Assembly (NCBI GenBank): GCA_947034895.1
Contig: OX344763.1
Span: 40,671,025-40,735,024, forward strand
DNA length: 64,000 nt
Reading direction: 5' to 3'
Origin: Rhytidiadelphus loreus
Lineage: Eukaryota > Streptophyta > Bryopsida > Hypnales > Hylocomiaceae
Of this stretch, positions 1 to 11,529 are shown one piece after another. Position 1 is the first letter of the stretch. The number at the start of each line of letters is the position of its first letter. The notes beneath the pieces were generated by a model that saw nothing but the letters and a program-made list of their open reading frames with translations, was not told the origin of the DNA and searched no databases. Both the position numbers and the translations under genes were made by a program.

Positions 1-310
1 GATCCTTAAAGATTTTTAAAAAATCTTCAAGATTCTAAATGATTCTAAATGATTTTTAATAGATTCTTCAAGATTCTTCAAGGTTCTTTAAGATTCTCAA
101 TAGATTTTTTAAGATTTTTTAAGATTCTTATTAGATTCTCAATAGATTCTTCAAGATTCTCAATAGATTTTGAAAGATTTTCAATAGAATTTCAATAGAT
201 TCTAAAAAATTCTAAAAGATTCTAAAAGATTTCAATAGATTTTAGTCAATTTCCAAAAGATTCACAAAAGGATTCCAAAAGATTCTAAGAAAATTTTAAG
301 AATTATGTTA
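1..310. repeat. AT-rich degenerate GATTCT repeat
   Basis: The first 300 bases are almost entirely variants of GATTCT/GATTTT spaced by A-rich linkers (for example AGATTCTCAATA and AGATTCTTCA). Unit length drifts between about 9 and 20 bases. No coding potential is visible. Confidence 0.7.
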
Positions 311-511
311 AATTGGTCAACTCGCGATTACTTAGTGCCCAAAACAACAGAAGAGTGTTGGTTTGCATTGAACCAAGAGAAGAGTGTTGATGCAGGTCCA
401 TGGAAATGTATTTTACTACGAAAAATTTGATTTTTTGTTGGTACCAACAAAATTCTGTAGATTTTGTCTTGATTTTCAATGGTTCTCTGGTAGTGCTGGG
501 ACGTTCACAGG

Positions 512-946
512 ATGGTTCCAGAGAATGCTACTTCAGTTGCTGCACAAATGGAGGAAATGAATGATGAAGCTAATTAGATGCATGATGGTGTATATTTGGA
601 TTTAGGAGACTTGGTTGAGGTTGGCGATAATTTCATGATACCTGCAAAAGAAGAAAATGAAGATGGCATTGATTTTAACATTTTGTAATGCACAAGATCC
701 AAGTTTGAGTTGGAGGAACCTCTAGACTGTCCATGGAGTGGGGTCTTTGCTGTTGGAGATGAGGTTCTAAAGGCGAAATACTTCAAGAAGCATGGACGTG
801 GGGATAAAACCTATTTATTCTGTGATAAAGTTGTAGATGCTCATGTTGATGCACATCTTGTCAGGGCATGCAAATTTCCCATGGTTCTTGCTTCTCACAG
901 GGCCAAGGGCTCCCTAGTGTACAAGATGTCTAGTGAGAGTATGTGA
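512..946 (+). pseudogene. Unrecognised small ORF with two in-frame stops
   Basis: One frame stays open from ATG at 512 to TGA at 944-946 except for TAG at 575-577 and TAA at 686-688. The product would be about 145 residues: an acidic first half (EEMNDEAN, EEENEDGID-like) and a second half containing CPWSGVFAVGDEVLKAKYF and a Cys/His-containing stretch (LFCDKVVDAHVDAHLVRAC). Both stops could come from CAG or CAA by a single C-to-T change. I do not recognise the family. The reading across the stops rests on frame and composition, not on a homologue in this window. It could also be two exons, although no obvious GT-AG pair brackets the stops. Confidence 0.4.
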
Positions 947-2569
947 AGATGCTTTGCACGATTGGTGGGCATTCCATGAGCAATAGTTTTGTCATATTTT
1001 TAGTACTTTTTGATACTAAAAGTACTCTTCATGTCAAACACAGAGTGTTTGAAAATGTACTATTAGTATTTTTAATACTATGGGTACTCTTTGGTCACAT
1101 ACAAGATATTCTTGACTGTACTATTAGTGTTTTTTTAATAATACGTAGTTCTGAATGCTCTTTGTATTTTAATTGAAGGGACAACATTGTAGTGTGTATA
1201 TTATATTTCTATCCCTTGTCTCATGGATAAAACAACACCGCCAAACTCTTTGTTTTATTTTTCACCCATCTGGTTTATGGATAAAAATTGTCTCCTGCGT
1301 GTGTTGTTCCTATAAAACATCACTTGATTAGGACAACTCTATGAAGATTGAATTCATCCATGCATTTGTTTAGGTTCATTGCATATAGGCTACCACAATG
1401 GCCTTGTACTAAAATTGTGTATATAAGCATCTTGAAAATCATTATACTTCTAACTAAAAATTTGGGCTTCCCTGAGTGTGTATGATCATTCTACATGAAG
1501 ACTCTCATAGTACTTCATGTTATGTTTGGAAATTGTTATCGAATATTTCAAAAGTTGTGCACTTGAGATGTTAAAACCATGTCTGTCTTAACGTTTTATC
1601 AATTACAATTAGTTGTGCTAGTTAGTAGATAAATTTTTTCATGGTGTTTAAGCACCCATGGATGAGTATTTTTACACAATTTTATTTTGGGGAGACAAAT
1701 CATTCAAGGGAATCTAAAAGGTCACAACTGCACATATTTAATGTACTTGTGTCTAACAAACTAAATGAAGACTAAATGAAGGAAGTACAACAAGTTGTGG
1801 AAAAAGCTAAAAAAGTTTATTTGGAAACTATAAAATTACATTAAGAATTGAAATACCCAAGTTCTATTTATATAAAGACGTTCCTTTAGAATTTCAAAAT
1901 AACCTCACCGTAATTCCAATCCATCTTATTGAACTTCCAAATTTATTTCTATTTATCAAAGAGTTGGGTGCAATTTATTTAGACTACCTAATGCATGTTG
2001 TTTATTTCATAGAAGCTTTCAAAATGTGTTTTTTTAACTCCTAATTTGGAGCACCATTGGGCTTCTCGCCGATGTAATTTACGGATAATATTGAAAATTT
2101 TGTACCACATGTTTTCACAGTATAAATATCAATTCTTTGAGTACTCAAAGTATTTTTAACTCAAAATCCAATTTGTACAACACTACTGGATTTGCTTGTA
2201 CTCTCTCAATACAAACTTGACTGGTTCTTTGTAATTCAAATTCTTAAACATTTGTTATAGAGAACTCAAAATTTGACAAGTAATTGCAAAGCTGTAATGT
2301 CAAAACTGAGCATTTAAAATTTATATAAGTATTGAGTATTTAAAAATACTGAAAATACTTTTATTGTCAAGTACCAATTATTCAATTCTCATTCAAGAGG
2401 TCATGCGGTTTATAGTCTATATTTTACAATACACCTCCCATGTGTCAATACTATCATGGAATCTACCGGGATTGGTAGATTTTTATTCTACTACTCACTT
2501 TTGTCACCCGAACTTTCACTTAACCTAGAAGTCCAGTCCATAAAATAATTCAGGAAATGGTCAAGATTT
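947..2569. other. Non-coding AT-rich spacer
   Basis: No convincing ORF, RNA gene or tandem array was seen. Short stretches such as GTACTTTTTGATACTAAA recur imperfectly around 1000-1140 and 2120-2400. Confidence 0.5.
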
Positions 2570-2786
2570 CTATGCACAATTTGCAGTGTCCCTACAATAG
2601 GAACTCCCACATTTGCATACAAAAGATGGCAACTCAGGGTCTACATAGTTGAAGTCATAACTATAGTCCCACGTTAACTCCTCATGAATTGAAATATCCC
2701 GATTTGTAAAGAATGCAACGTGGTAAATGCTCTTGTTCCATTCGTCAATTTGCATTGGAATGTTGATCAAGTTAGCGTCTTCACAC
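2570..2786 (-). CDS. C-terminal exon of a SUVR-type SET-domain histone methyltransferase
   Basis: This stretch encodes the last part of a SET domain plus the post-SET zinc cluster. It starts after an AG acceptor (2788-2787) and ends at TAG 2572-2570. Visible motifs are CEDANLINIP, the core EELTWDYSYDF (usually ELTYDY) and a post-SET CKCGSSYCRD with the C-x-C-x4-C spacing that binds zinc. This pattern is known from the plant SUVR1/2/4 group, nuclear enzymes that methylate histone H3 lysine 9. Upstream exons (pre-SET, the N-terminal SET half with the GxG motif, and NHxC) were not found in the next kilobase, where GC-rich repeat and non-coding DNA begin. It may be the last exon of a gene with a long intron, or a stranded or TE-captured fragment. 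Family assignment is good; functional status is unknown. Confidence 0.75.
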
Positions 2787-2825
2787 CTACACCCAACTCC
2801 CAACTAGTTAATCAGAAATAACTCC

Positions 2826-2900
2826 AGGGTTGTCATACTGGACGAACGTCCGGTTCGCCCGTCCGATAGAGGTCTTGCCCGTCCGATGTGGTCAACACTA
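2826..2900 (+). mobile_element. Possible hAT-type terminus with GC-rich subterminal repeat
   Basis: CAGGGTTGTC at 2826 is identical to the terminal 10 bases of the MITE at 34706-35066. A CCGTCCGAT-type GC-rich stretch follows, as in other TE ends here. No partner end or 8-bp duplication was found, so the extent is unknown. It lies 40 bases upstream of the SET exon. Confidence 0.35.
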
Positions 2901-3845
2901 AGTTGACTTTTTTTAACCCTTAAAGGACCGTCACTATGTTTTCACCAAAAACTCTCTAAAACTGTCATTTCTAGTACAACTACCAAAATTTTGAAAAAAA
3001 ACTTCTTTTGACATATCTAACCGTAGGATGTTGTATTATATAGTATTAAAAACATGTGGTAAAAATTTCAGACATTTCCACCGGGTGGATTGCAAGATAT
3101 AAGCATTCAAATTAACTAAAATCATTTTTTGACCCTGCAAAAAGCAGGGCAGCTGCACTTCACAAGCTCACATTTCTATGAAAAAATGACCTAAATGGTG
3201 GGGCTTCTTTGGATTTTTTTTCCTAGACAAGTTGGCCACATGCTTGAAAAATTTCAGATCATTTGGAATAGTACAACATATAGGAAAAAAATAGTAAGTA
3301 GGTAGTACTAGAGAATGATTAAAAATACTAAATTATTTACAATTTAAATATGGAATTGAAAATTTCCAATCCCAATGGTCGAAATGTTGTAATAATGTAT
3401 GTACATCCTATAATTTTATTTTTGTCCAAAAATATTGAAAATTGGATAAGATAAAGGATGTCAAAGTTTATTTTAGAGTAGGAAATCCAAAACTGCCCGC
3501 AAACAAAAAATCCTCATAAACCTCATAATTTTTGACTCATTAATCAAAACGGAATGATTCTAAGCTTTTTCTGTATATCAAACTCTAAAAAATCAATTTC
3601 AAATCTAATTAGTTGTTTGCTACTTTGTTTACTACACATTCACAAATTCACAAAAGTCATACAACTGTCATGATGGAAGAAAGACCAAATTGCACATTAC
3701 AAGATTTTCACCATATGTCCGTATCTTTATGTATGAAATGTGTAGCAACCATGAAATACACATGCTTGATGCTCTTCTAACCAAAAATGTGTGGTCTACC
3801 TATAAAACTATCACATACTAGAGCTCAAAAAGTAAAAACAATATA
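2901..3845. other. Non-coding spacer downstream of K1
   Basis: AT-rich DNA with no ORF or repeat array that I can support. It lies 3' of the kinase-like pseudogene on the minus strand. Confidence 0.4.
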
Positions 3846-5453
3846 TTATGTACGATAACAACAGTCGGGCATAGTCCAACAGTGAGGTGCCTTCCTCAAA
3901 GTGTCTAGAACATCAGGCACAGATGCCCTCTCGCCTACATCTATTTTCTGGAGGCTCAGTAGTTGAATCCTCAAATGCTGATACTGCTCTGGATTTTTGG
4001 TTGTAAAATACTTTGGATCCCACTCTTCTTTTCAAATTTGATATGCTATCCATCCAGTTGCATATGCATCAGCAGCCATGGAGTAGAAGTGTTTTTTCTG
4101 CACGACTTCAAGTGAAGTCTCTGACCCCTTCTCTCCATACATGTAGAACAACTCAGGGGCTGCATGTTTTCGTTGTTTTTTCTCCTGTTGGAGCTCCTCC
4201 ATGGTTCGATAACCATACCTTGATGGCTCCTTCTCTACAACTCGACCAGAAAGCCCCTAATCGCAAATCCCAATGTACACTGTGTTCTCTTTCCATTCAT
4301 CAAAATGGAGCAAAATGTTGAATGGAGTAATGTCATTGTGTAAATATTTTGCTTCATGGCATTTTCCCACTATAACAAGTAATGATAAAGCCAAATTCAC
4401 GCGGTTTCGGCGATAAGTTGCAATCCAACCAAGTTCTTTCTGCGTCAATCCTGCATCATGTTGTCTCGTGATGTCATCCACATCCAACGATTCACTCACT
4501 TTTGAGTTGTACTTGGCCAAGAAAGAAATCAAAGACCCTTCATTCCACCATAGCGTATAGCCTTCCATTGTTTTTGGATGGATGTATGCAAGTCTTACGA
4601 TACCAGGATGTATCATTGGACACCCCCCCCCCGCCTCGCTTACAATAACTTAGCGCTTCTCCTTCTCATTCGAGGTCTTCAAAGTCTTCCCGGCGAAGCA
4701 AATCCAACTGGGAATGCTTTGTAGTCTCGTGAGCACCACCTTCCTCACAGTCCCATATGATCCAGTCATAGTTTGATTTGGCATGGGATTCACTTTCACG
4801 CAACTTTCCAACCACTTGAATGTTCCGCTCCCACAATGAGCTCGTATTTGGTCTTCAAGCGTCGCTTTCCAAGGTGCTTGTTTCTTTCTATGTGAGGAAG
4901 AAAACTGTTGGGAGAACTTCTAAATTTGGTACAATCTTGAAGCAAATTCCTTATCATGCATGTCCCAATCACTACCATCCTCTTTCTTCTTTATGTGATA
5001 ACACCAATTTGCCACAATATTGGTGGTCAGCTGCGACACTTGTTTATCCAACCACTCAGAGTGCAACTAGTAATCTTGATAATTGTTGAATCGCTCAGAT
5101 GCTCTAAATTTGGTCTCCAACTCTCGCCGCACTTCAGCATTCAACTTGTGGTACCCTTCTTCGTTGAAATTCACTTATGCTCTGCACATCATTTCCACAC
5201 TTCGTCGCGTATAAAAATTGACCGCTATTGCTCTAGCCTTGAGTACATATTCGTGAGGGGGCATGTCAGGATTGGGTTGGTTTTTACGCTTCGATTTGCT
5301 GGATGATGAGGGATTGGATGACCCTGAAGTCCTTGACACATTTGTGGCTGGAGGCACCACCTCAAAAATTGCATCCAAGTCTTCAAACACCGAGCGGTGA
5401 CCCAATGACCCACTCCCTTGTCCTGCCACTGTACAATATTTTGGAACCACCAA
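3846..5453 (-). pseudogene. Atypical protein kinase-like gene K1, six in-frame stops
   Basis: A single minus-strand frame runs about 536 codons to TAA at 3848-3846 without an indel but with six internal stops: TAA 5177-5175, TAG 5069-5067, TAG 4922-4920, TAA 4652-4650, TAG 4259-4257 and TGA 4034-4032. A Ser-rich, helical N-terminal region comes first. Kinase landmarks follow: glycine loop GSYGTVRKV (codon about 231), Lys in FAGKTLK (about 256), a helix-C Glu in VSEA, catalytic loop HNDITPFN (about 372), D-stop-G at the DFG position (about 398), APE in HAAPEL (about 433) and DAYATGWIAYQI (about 470). HRD has become HND and the usual catalytic-loop Lys is absent. K2 at 41-42.7 kb is a paralogue along its whole length, which confirms the reading across stops. 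The start is uncertain: no ATG lies at the 5' end, so an exon or ATG may be missing. A GC-rich array and a TATA-like box lie upstream. Confidence 0.8.
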
Positions 5454-5601
5454 AGTTTCGGAAAAAATAAAAAAAAACAGGTGCTATATGTGGGCCAAGC
5501 CCAATCACCCACCAAACTCACTTCCAAGGGTCGCTTGCGCAAACGAAGGTGTGAGGCGTAGGGCGTGGACTTGGCAAAGAAAAAACGAGGGATCTTTTGG
5601 G

Positions 5602-5608
5602 ATTTATA
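5602..5608 (-). promoter_or_regulatory. Putative TATA box of K1
   Basis: The minus strand reads CTATAAATC about 150 bases upstream of the K1 coding frame and just 3' of its GC-rich array. Similar TATA-like sequences sit in the same place upstream of the other array-linked genes. Confidence 0.45.
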
Positions 5609-5619
5609 GTCCCCGCCCC

Positions 5620-5915
5620 TCCCACGTCCGCGCCCTGGCCGCCACTCGTCCCTGCCAAGGTTGACAAGGCGTCCAGGCGTGACGCTGGACGTCCGGACGT
5701 CTAGAGTCCGCAGGCGCTGACCCCAGGACATCTTTTGACATACCTGGCGGTGACTACTGTTTGACCGCTAGACGGGCGGACGGCCAAAACTTCCGACGGC
5801 ATTGAGCGGATGGGTAGATCACAGACGAGCCGACTAAAGCTTCCGACGGAGAGCGGAGAGCGGACAGGCCGACTGAGATTTCCGACGGACTAACGCACAT
5901 GCGGTCGGCTGGGCG
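5620..5915. repeat. GC-rich CCGTCCG-type array upstream of K1
   Basis: Dense short GC units (GACGTCCGGAC, GCGGACGG, TTCCGACGG) in otherwise AT-rich DNA. The part at 5640-5890, read on the minus strand, is homologous to plus-strand 11870-12000 (shared CCTGGGGTCAGCGCC, GGACGTCCGG and CTGTCAACC blocks). K1 and the coiled-coil gene at 12 kb therefore share one type of 5' region. The array is cut at 5921 by LTR-like element A1. Confidence 0.7.
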
Positions 5916-8630
5916 GACAGTGTGAGTGTTTCTAACTCCACCCTTAAGTCAGAAAGTTGCACACAGGTTCTAGCGGCATAAGTTAGTAAATTGTAAGGGT
6001 GAAATATAAACTTAGTGTTCTTTGGCCTTCCAAGCAATGGACACTTTGTTATGTTGATTTTTACCTAATTTAAGTACTTCAAAATACTCTAATAGTTAAG
6101 AAATAAAGGTTGTTGAGGGTTAGTTAATTGTGATTTAAACTTCTAGCTAAACTAAAATTCTACCTAAACTAAATCAAAGGATACAATTTGCCCTTTCCAA
6201 AATGATAAAGCAAGTTGGATTCTGATATTCCTAATGAAAGTTATGTGTGGATGAAATTCGTACCTAATTCTATCCTAAAAACTTCATCCGTCAACTAAAA
6301 ATAGCAAAATAATGTAAAATAAATCTAAATTTCAGGGTTGAAAGGTTACTTAAGTTATCTAATGGAATTTTTAGAGAAAACCTAATTTTGACCTATTTTA
6401 GGATTTTTCATCCAAAACTAGGTCAAATCTTCATCCAACCTTTTATCCTTCCAAATTAAAGTAATTTAAAAAGTAAAAGGTGTATTTGGAATCTTCAAAA
6501 GATTCTCTAAAAGATTACGGTTTCAAAAGATTCTCTAGTCGTGCCTTGAGAATATTCCTAATTGTTCTTTATTTAATCCTAAGTCTAAATTATTATTCTG
6601 ATTTTAGTGATTCTTTAAGGTTTTTATGTTTTTTATGGGTAAATTGATAAATTATCTTCCTATTAAGGTAAAAAGTAAAAATTTAGGACTTGTAGGTGAA
6701 AACTTTTAAATGGATGAAAATTCCCCTTAGTTGGATGGAATTCGTTCCTTTAATAATTTTCAAGAGAATAAGTAGATAAATTAGGTTTTGACTTCCCCTA
6801 ATTATTCTAATATTCCCTAAGTTCCTAAATTAAATTAGATTCGTTTTGAGAATCTTTTGGATGAGATTACTATTTCGTTTTCCAAATTAATTCAAAGTTA
6901 ATCTAATTATTACCTTTTATGATTTTAACTAAATTTTCAAAAGGGTTTATAACAATTTGAATTCTACTAGCTATTGGATTCTTAATGGTTAATTTTGTTA
7001 GTTTTAATTTTCTAATCTAAATTTTTAAAGAAATGAAAGAAAAAGAAAAGACAAAAGATAAATTTTGAAATCATACCTCGGTGTCAAGAATGTCGATCGT
7101 CCCGTCATCGCAAAACACCATCATAATTGTCTCCTCGAAATTCTCCATTGTCTTTCATGAAATTGAAAGAAATCTTAGTATTATTGTTTCTAAACCTATC
7201 TAAAAAGTCCAAGTTTGTTAATTTTGGCAATTTAAAACTAATCCTTTGATTTTAGGGAATTAAATTAAATGATAAATTTAATTCATTTTTCCCAAGTTTT
7301 CAATGAATAGTAGTTTTATTCATTTGCCAATTGTTTAATAGTTTTTAGTTTAATATTCCAGAGATATTAGTTGTCTTTTGTTTTTATCTATTTGGCTTAT
7401 TAGGCCTAATAAAACAAATTCCCAAACTACAAACAAACAACTAATTTGGCTTTGGAATCCTAATTAATAACTAAAACCAAATGAATGAATAGTATTTTAA
7501 TAAAATAATCTTAAATAATCTAAATCAAATCTATCAATGAATAGGAAAAGGAATAAAAGGATGAACGACAATCTAAATGAATAGTAAAAAGAATAAAACA
7601 ATTCAAACAATTCCAACTTCAATAGTAAGATGCCAATTAAAACAATTAAATAATCAATCAAATTAATTAAGAAGATGCTTACCTTGATACTTCGTCTTCC
7701 TTCTTATAATTTCGTTCCTCTTCTTCACGCCTTATTTAATTGTTGTTGTTTGGCAAGCTATGGTGGTTTAGAACACTTGTGAGATTTGAAGAAAATTCTT
7801 GGTGTTCAAATTTTCTCTCAGAAATCAAAGGTTTTTTTTATGCGTGGCAACAACCGCCTGGGCTTGATTATACTTGTGATTTGAATGTATCAATTTTCAC
7901 CAAAGTTTTCAGTTCTGCCTGGTTTTATGATCTATACTGTTAGTCCAATTTGGAGGACCAGTTGGATTACAACTGATCTCCTTCAATATAGTTCTTTCTT
8001 TCAGCCGAACTACTAACCAGACTCGTCAAGACAGTCTCCCGTCTCAGTTGACTGACTGCAAGCCCCCGCCCAGTCAGTCCCCCTCCTTGCCGAGTCGCCA
8101 CGTGGCGAGGCGTGGTTGGGCAGTCCCCCTTCCCCCGTCGTCCAGCTCTGTCGCCCAGCTTTCGTCGCCAGCTCTGTCGTCCGTCTTCTGTTCTTCGGGC
8201 TGCCTGACACTTTCGGGCTGTCTACTACCTTCGGGCTGAATTTTTGTTAGTAAATCAAAACCTGAAATTTGAATGACTTTTGGCATATAGCACACTTAAT
8301 TAAAATAAAGAACTATTTTTATGAATTTCATAAAAATTGACCTATTAAAAAGAAGGACCCAAACAGTTTAACAGAAACAAACAATCAATGCAAATTGGGG
8401 AGGCCAAATACCTCCACCAAGTGTTCACAACGGAAAGGAGAACCAACCAACAAAGCTTAGCACTTAAATAAGCTTCCTGGGAATCTTATTTGTTAGTAAG
8501 TTTAAAGCTTTGCCTTATAGGTCCAAACAGTAATTAGTATTTTTCACAAAGACAACTTTAATCCTAGAAAGTCCAAGCTTCGCCGTGCAAACTACAAATT
8601 AGTGTTTTCCACAAAGGTGAATTTTAACTC

Positions 8631-8915
8631 TAAAGTCAAAGCTCCGCCGTGTGGAAGCAACCCCAGGAATTAACTAACAACTTTAAGTTTCAAGTACCCG
8701 TTTCCAGGTTTCAAAGTCAAAGCTCCACCGTGCGGGAGCAACCCCAGGAAGTAACAGTTAAATCAAAGTTTCAAGTACCCGTTTCCAGGTTTCAAAGTCA
8801 AAGCTCCGCCGTGCGGGGGCAACCCCAGGAAGTAATAGTTAAATCAAAGTTTCAAGTACCCGTTTCCAGGTTTCAAAGTCAAAGCTCCGCCGTGTGGGAG
8901 CAACCCCAGGAATAA
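8631..8915 (+). repeat. About 81-bp tandem repeat inside A1
   Basis: Three and a half units begin with GTCAAAGCTCCGCCGTG, at about 8633, 8715, 8795 and 8877. A related shorter version is in A2 (about 18968-19175), and the core AGCTTCGCCGTC recurs in B1 (26287, 26467, 26594). ORFs here are artefacts of the repeat. Confidence 0.8.
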
Positions 8916-8957
8916 CCAGTATCCAAGGACCTAAACTAGTATTTTGAAACTTAATTC

Positions 8958-9080
8958 TTAAAGGAGGTACACATGACAGTGTTTAACCGAACATTAAAAA
9001 CTAATTTCCAAAATTCAAAGCAAAGTTCTAGTTTAATCACTAAAGGAGGTACACATGACAGTGTTTAACCGAACATTAGC
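8958..9080 (+). repeat. Duplicated 38-bp block in A1
   Basis: AAAGGAGGTACACATGACAG and the following bases to CGAACATTA occur twice, about 84 bases apart. The same doublet is in A2 (about 19224 and 19308). AAAGGAGG resembles a bacterial ribosome site but is followed by no ORF in this eukaryotic context. Confidence 0.7.
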
Positions 9081-9602
9081 AATTATTCAAACCAAACACC
9101 CGTTATACAACGAGTTTTGGCACGTGGTGATGCTCAAAACCTTTTGGCAAGGTCTAGCCTTGCTGCTTTAAAGGTTTAAGTTCACAAACTATTCTCAATC
9201 CACACAAATGGTTGGTTAGTATCCAAAAGAACAATAAAATCAACTAGAGTTTGGGAACTACTCCCACAACTCCCAAAATATCAAAGTTTTAGGGCTGAAG
9301 CCTTCAAATTCAAGAAATAAGTTAGTTAACACAAATAACACTAGAGTTAGGGGATTTCCTCCACCTAAACTCCTAAAAAGCAAAGTTTTGGAGCTTGAAG
9401 CCTCCAAATTCAAACAAGAAAAGAAAAGAAAACTTTGAAGGGGCGCTCCGGACCTTCAAAGTACAAGAGAATAGAAGAAAATAGAAGAAAATAGCCAAAT
9501 CTTGGCTTAAAAAGTGCTCCGACAAGTGTCGGTAGCACGACAAGAGCAACAACAAGAATGAAACAAAGAAATGAGGGCCACGAACAACCTCGAGGAAGGG
9601 CC

Positions 9603-9609
9603 TTATATA
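9603..9609 (-). promoter_or_regulatory. TATA box of LTR-like element A1
   Basis: The minus strand reads GTATATAAGG about 1.55 kb from the TGTGAGCCC tip. The box is kept at the corresponding place in A2 (19863-19869) and, as CTATAAAAGG, in B1 and B2. Conservation across four copies supports an LTR promoter. Confidence 0.6.
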
Positions 9610-11153
9610 CTCACTCCCGGCCCCCCTCCGGTAAGTTGTTCGTAATATTATCTTTACTTTCAATCTAGATATTTTGCTAAACTACCTAAACATGTTTAAT
9701 AGGAAGGAAGGTTCTCAAGCGAGTTCCTTCTAGGCCCTAAATGGCCTTAGAATCTTTTCCCAAATCAAATATTTGATTTTCCCAAAGATATTTTGAAAAC
9801 CTACCTAATTAACCGAGATATTTTGCATTTTAATCTAGGGTTAGTTCTAAATTGGCTTTCTTTACTCCAAAAGATGGCTTCTTACGCAAGACAAGTATCT
9901 TGGGCAAATCCAATCTTCGATTTTACAAGAGATATTTGCAAAATCAACCCAGATTAATCCAAAACTACCTTTTAAAAGTCAAACTAAGGGCTGACCCTCT
10001 CTATCTTTTGAGGGACAACTCGAAACTGAAAACAAACTACGCCATCGCGTTTAGAAGACCCCAATTAGCCTAGGCGACCCCATACCCCTACCTCTCCAGC
10101 CGTTTTAAAGCGCAAATTTGAGTCATGGTAACTCAGAACAAAAGTTAAAAAGTGAACTTTTGGAGTTTGCGTCTTTTGATGAAACTGTCAGTCCTAGGTG
10201 GTTTAGAATATTTGTGGGAGTAAGAATTGACCCTTGAAATGCTCCGTTCGGACACCGCTAGCTCCTGGTTCGCCGGTCAACCCGCCGCCAAGTTGTAAAT
10301 TCTTGTAAAATTCGCTGTCGGTTCTAATTCTGGTATTTGGGAATGTCGGAATGTCTTCAAACTTGACAGGGCTCTTTATTGGCACACAAAACACTATCCT
10401 AATTTTTAGTGAGATTTTACCGCAACATTGGTAATTTCTAGGAATTTACAAATGCAGTTTTAAGCGGTTGACTTCCCATGGAGTCATCGTGGAGTTTTGT
10501 AAAATCCCGAAACTTTTGGGCAATCTTCTACAAGATGTCCATCAACTAAAGGCAAAACCAAATCTCCAATAAGAATGCTATTTTTAGCAATTCCTTAATA
10601 ATTTCCACCCGGGGGGGGAATTATTCTTGATACCGGGGGAATCTTGGATGATCGGGCTTCTATTTGACCTCCTGGCATGCTTTGATCTAGAAAAGCACCT
10701 CTCTGTATGTTCCAATCATCATTTCGTCCATCTTGGTCTGCGAATGACTGTATTTCTCAAAATTACCTGCAAACAATAAATCTAACTCTTTCGAGTTGGA
10801 TTTGGACTGACTCGGACTAGACTCTAACTTTTAACCAGTTTGTTACATGTATACTTATAGCTGTTGTATTACATGAACAAGACACTAGGACTGGTTAACT
10901 CTCAAATTCTCACTTCGCTCGGAATTACTAACTTAACTACTTATTTCTACTAATAAGACCTATAATTAGTGAAAATGTAACGTCTTACGTGTTTCACGCA
11001 TTTAAGGCCATTACACACCTCTTTGGTAGGGACTTCTACCAAAACCCACAATAATTGTATTTTTATATGTTTTTTCCTATTTTTCACTTAAAAATTAACT
11101 AAAAATCGTGAAAAATAAGTTCAGAGTTCCAAGTGCCAACTTGAGGGCTCACA

Positions 11154-11367
11154 AACGGCGAACTTGCACTTCTGTGCATTCTCTTGACCACATTTTGGAG
11201 AGGTGCGTCATTTTGATGTACTTCTTGCACGTTGTGCAGTCCCAAGATTTTTTGGGCTCTTCTTTCCATCCCGGTTCAACTACACACATTTGGTTTTCCC
11301 AATCATCCCAATTTATGTCTTGGGATTTGTCCTTTTTACTGGACTTTGATTTGTTATCGCGAGGCAT
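11154..11367 (-). pseudogene. Truncated 5' end of a WDCTTC-domain gene
   Basis: ATG at 11367 opens 71 codons that run into the tip of element A1 at 11153, where TGTGAG supplies an immediate stop. The product starts with a Lys/Ser-rich stretch (KSKSSKKDKSQDINW), then WENQ, EEPKKSWDCTTCKK and YIKMTHLSKMWSREC. It is closely similar to the start of the gene at 38188 and, more distantly, to the RING-H2 gene near 34.2 kb. Its 5' leader (11400-11540) also matches that of the 38188 gene, including a CATTAATAGC/CATAAATAGC TATA-like box. The 3' part is missing, consistent with a deletion linked to A1. Confidence 0.75.
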
Positions 11368-11529
11368 GGTAAGCTTGCTTAAATGATTAATGATTTGCAC
11401 TTACACTTGAAACAATTTAGGATTCGATCACAATCATTTGTACACCAAAACAGAAGAGGCGCATAGAGCCTTAGGCACTAGATCACCTACTTCGCAAGGA
11501 AAACGATTGTGGCAAAATAAGCCGTGCTC

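Larger units (their letters stand above)
5921..11153 (-). mobile_element. Solo-LTR-like element A1 (5.2 kb), no target duplication
   Basis: The ends are TGTGAGTGTTTC and GAGGGCTCACA (TG...CA with a TGTGAG/CTCACA inverted tip). The element matches A2 (16353-21413) along its length. There is no coding capacity and no second internal copy of either tip, so it resembles one very long LTR rather than a complete element. A TATA box on the minus strand and the GCCC-side tip place its transcriptional orientation on minus. Flanking pentamers are GACAG (left) and AACGG (right), which do not match. The left flank is the K1 array and the right flank is a truncated gene, so recombination or deletion followed insertion. 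Confidence 0.75.

Noticed and set aside
4622..4633. Apparent frameshift in K1 at a run of C residues
   Set aside because: The run has ten C bases. Counted exactly, the glycine-loop part and the catalytic-loop part are in the same frame, so no frameshift is needed.
8649..8915. Tandem peptide-repeat ORF
   Set aside because: It only reflects the 81-bp DNA repeat of A1; the equivalent in A2 is not open in the same way.
8600..8915. CRISPR-like spaced repeats
   Set aside because: Units are contiguous tandem repeats of about 81 bases without unique spacers.
8958..9080. Shine-Dalgarno-like AAAGGAGG suggesting bacterial or organellar DNA
   Set aside because: No ORF follows, the block is a repeated part of an LTR-like element, and spliceosomal introns and plant TEs mark nuclear DNA.
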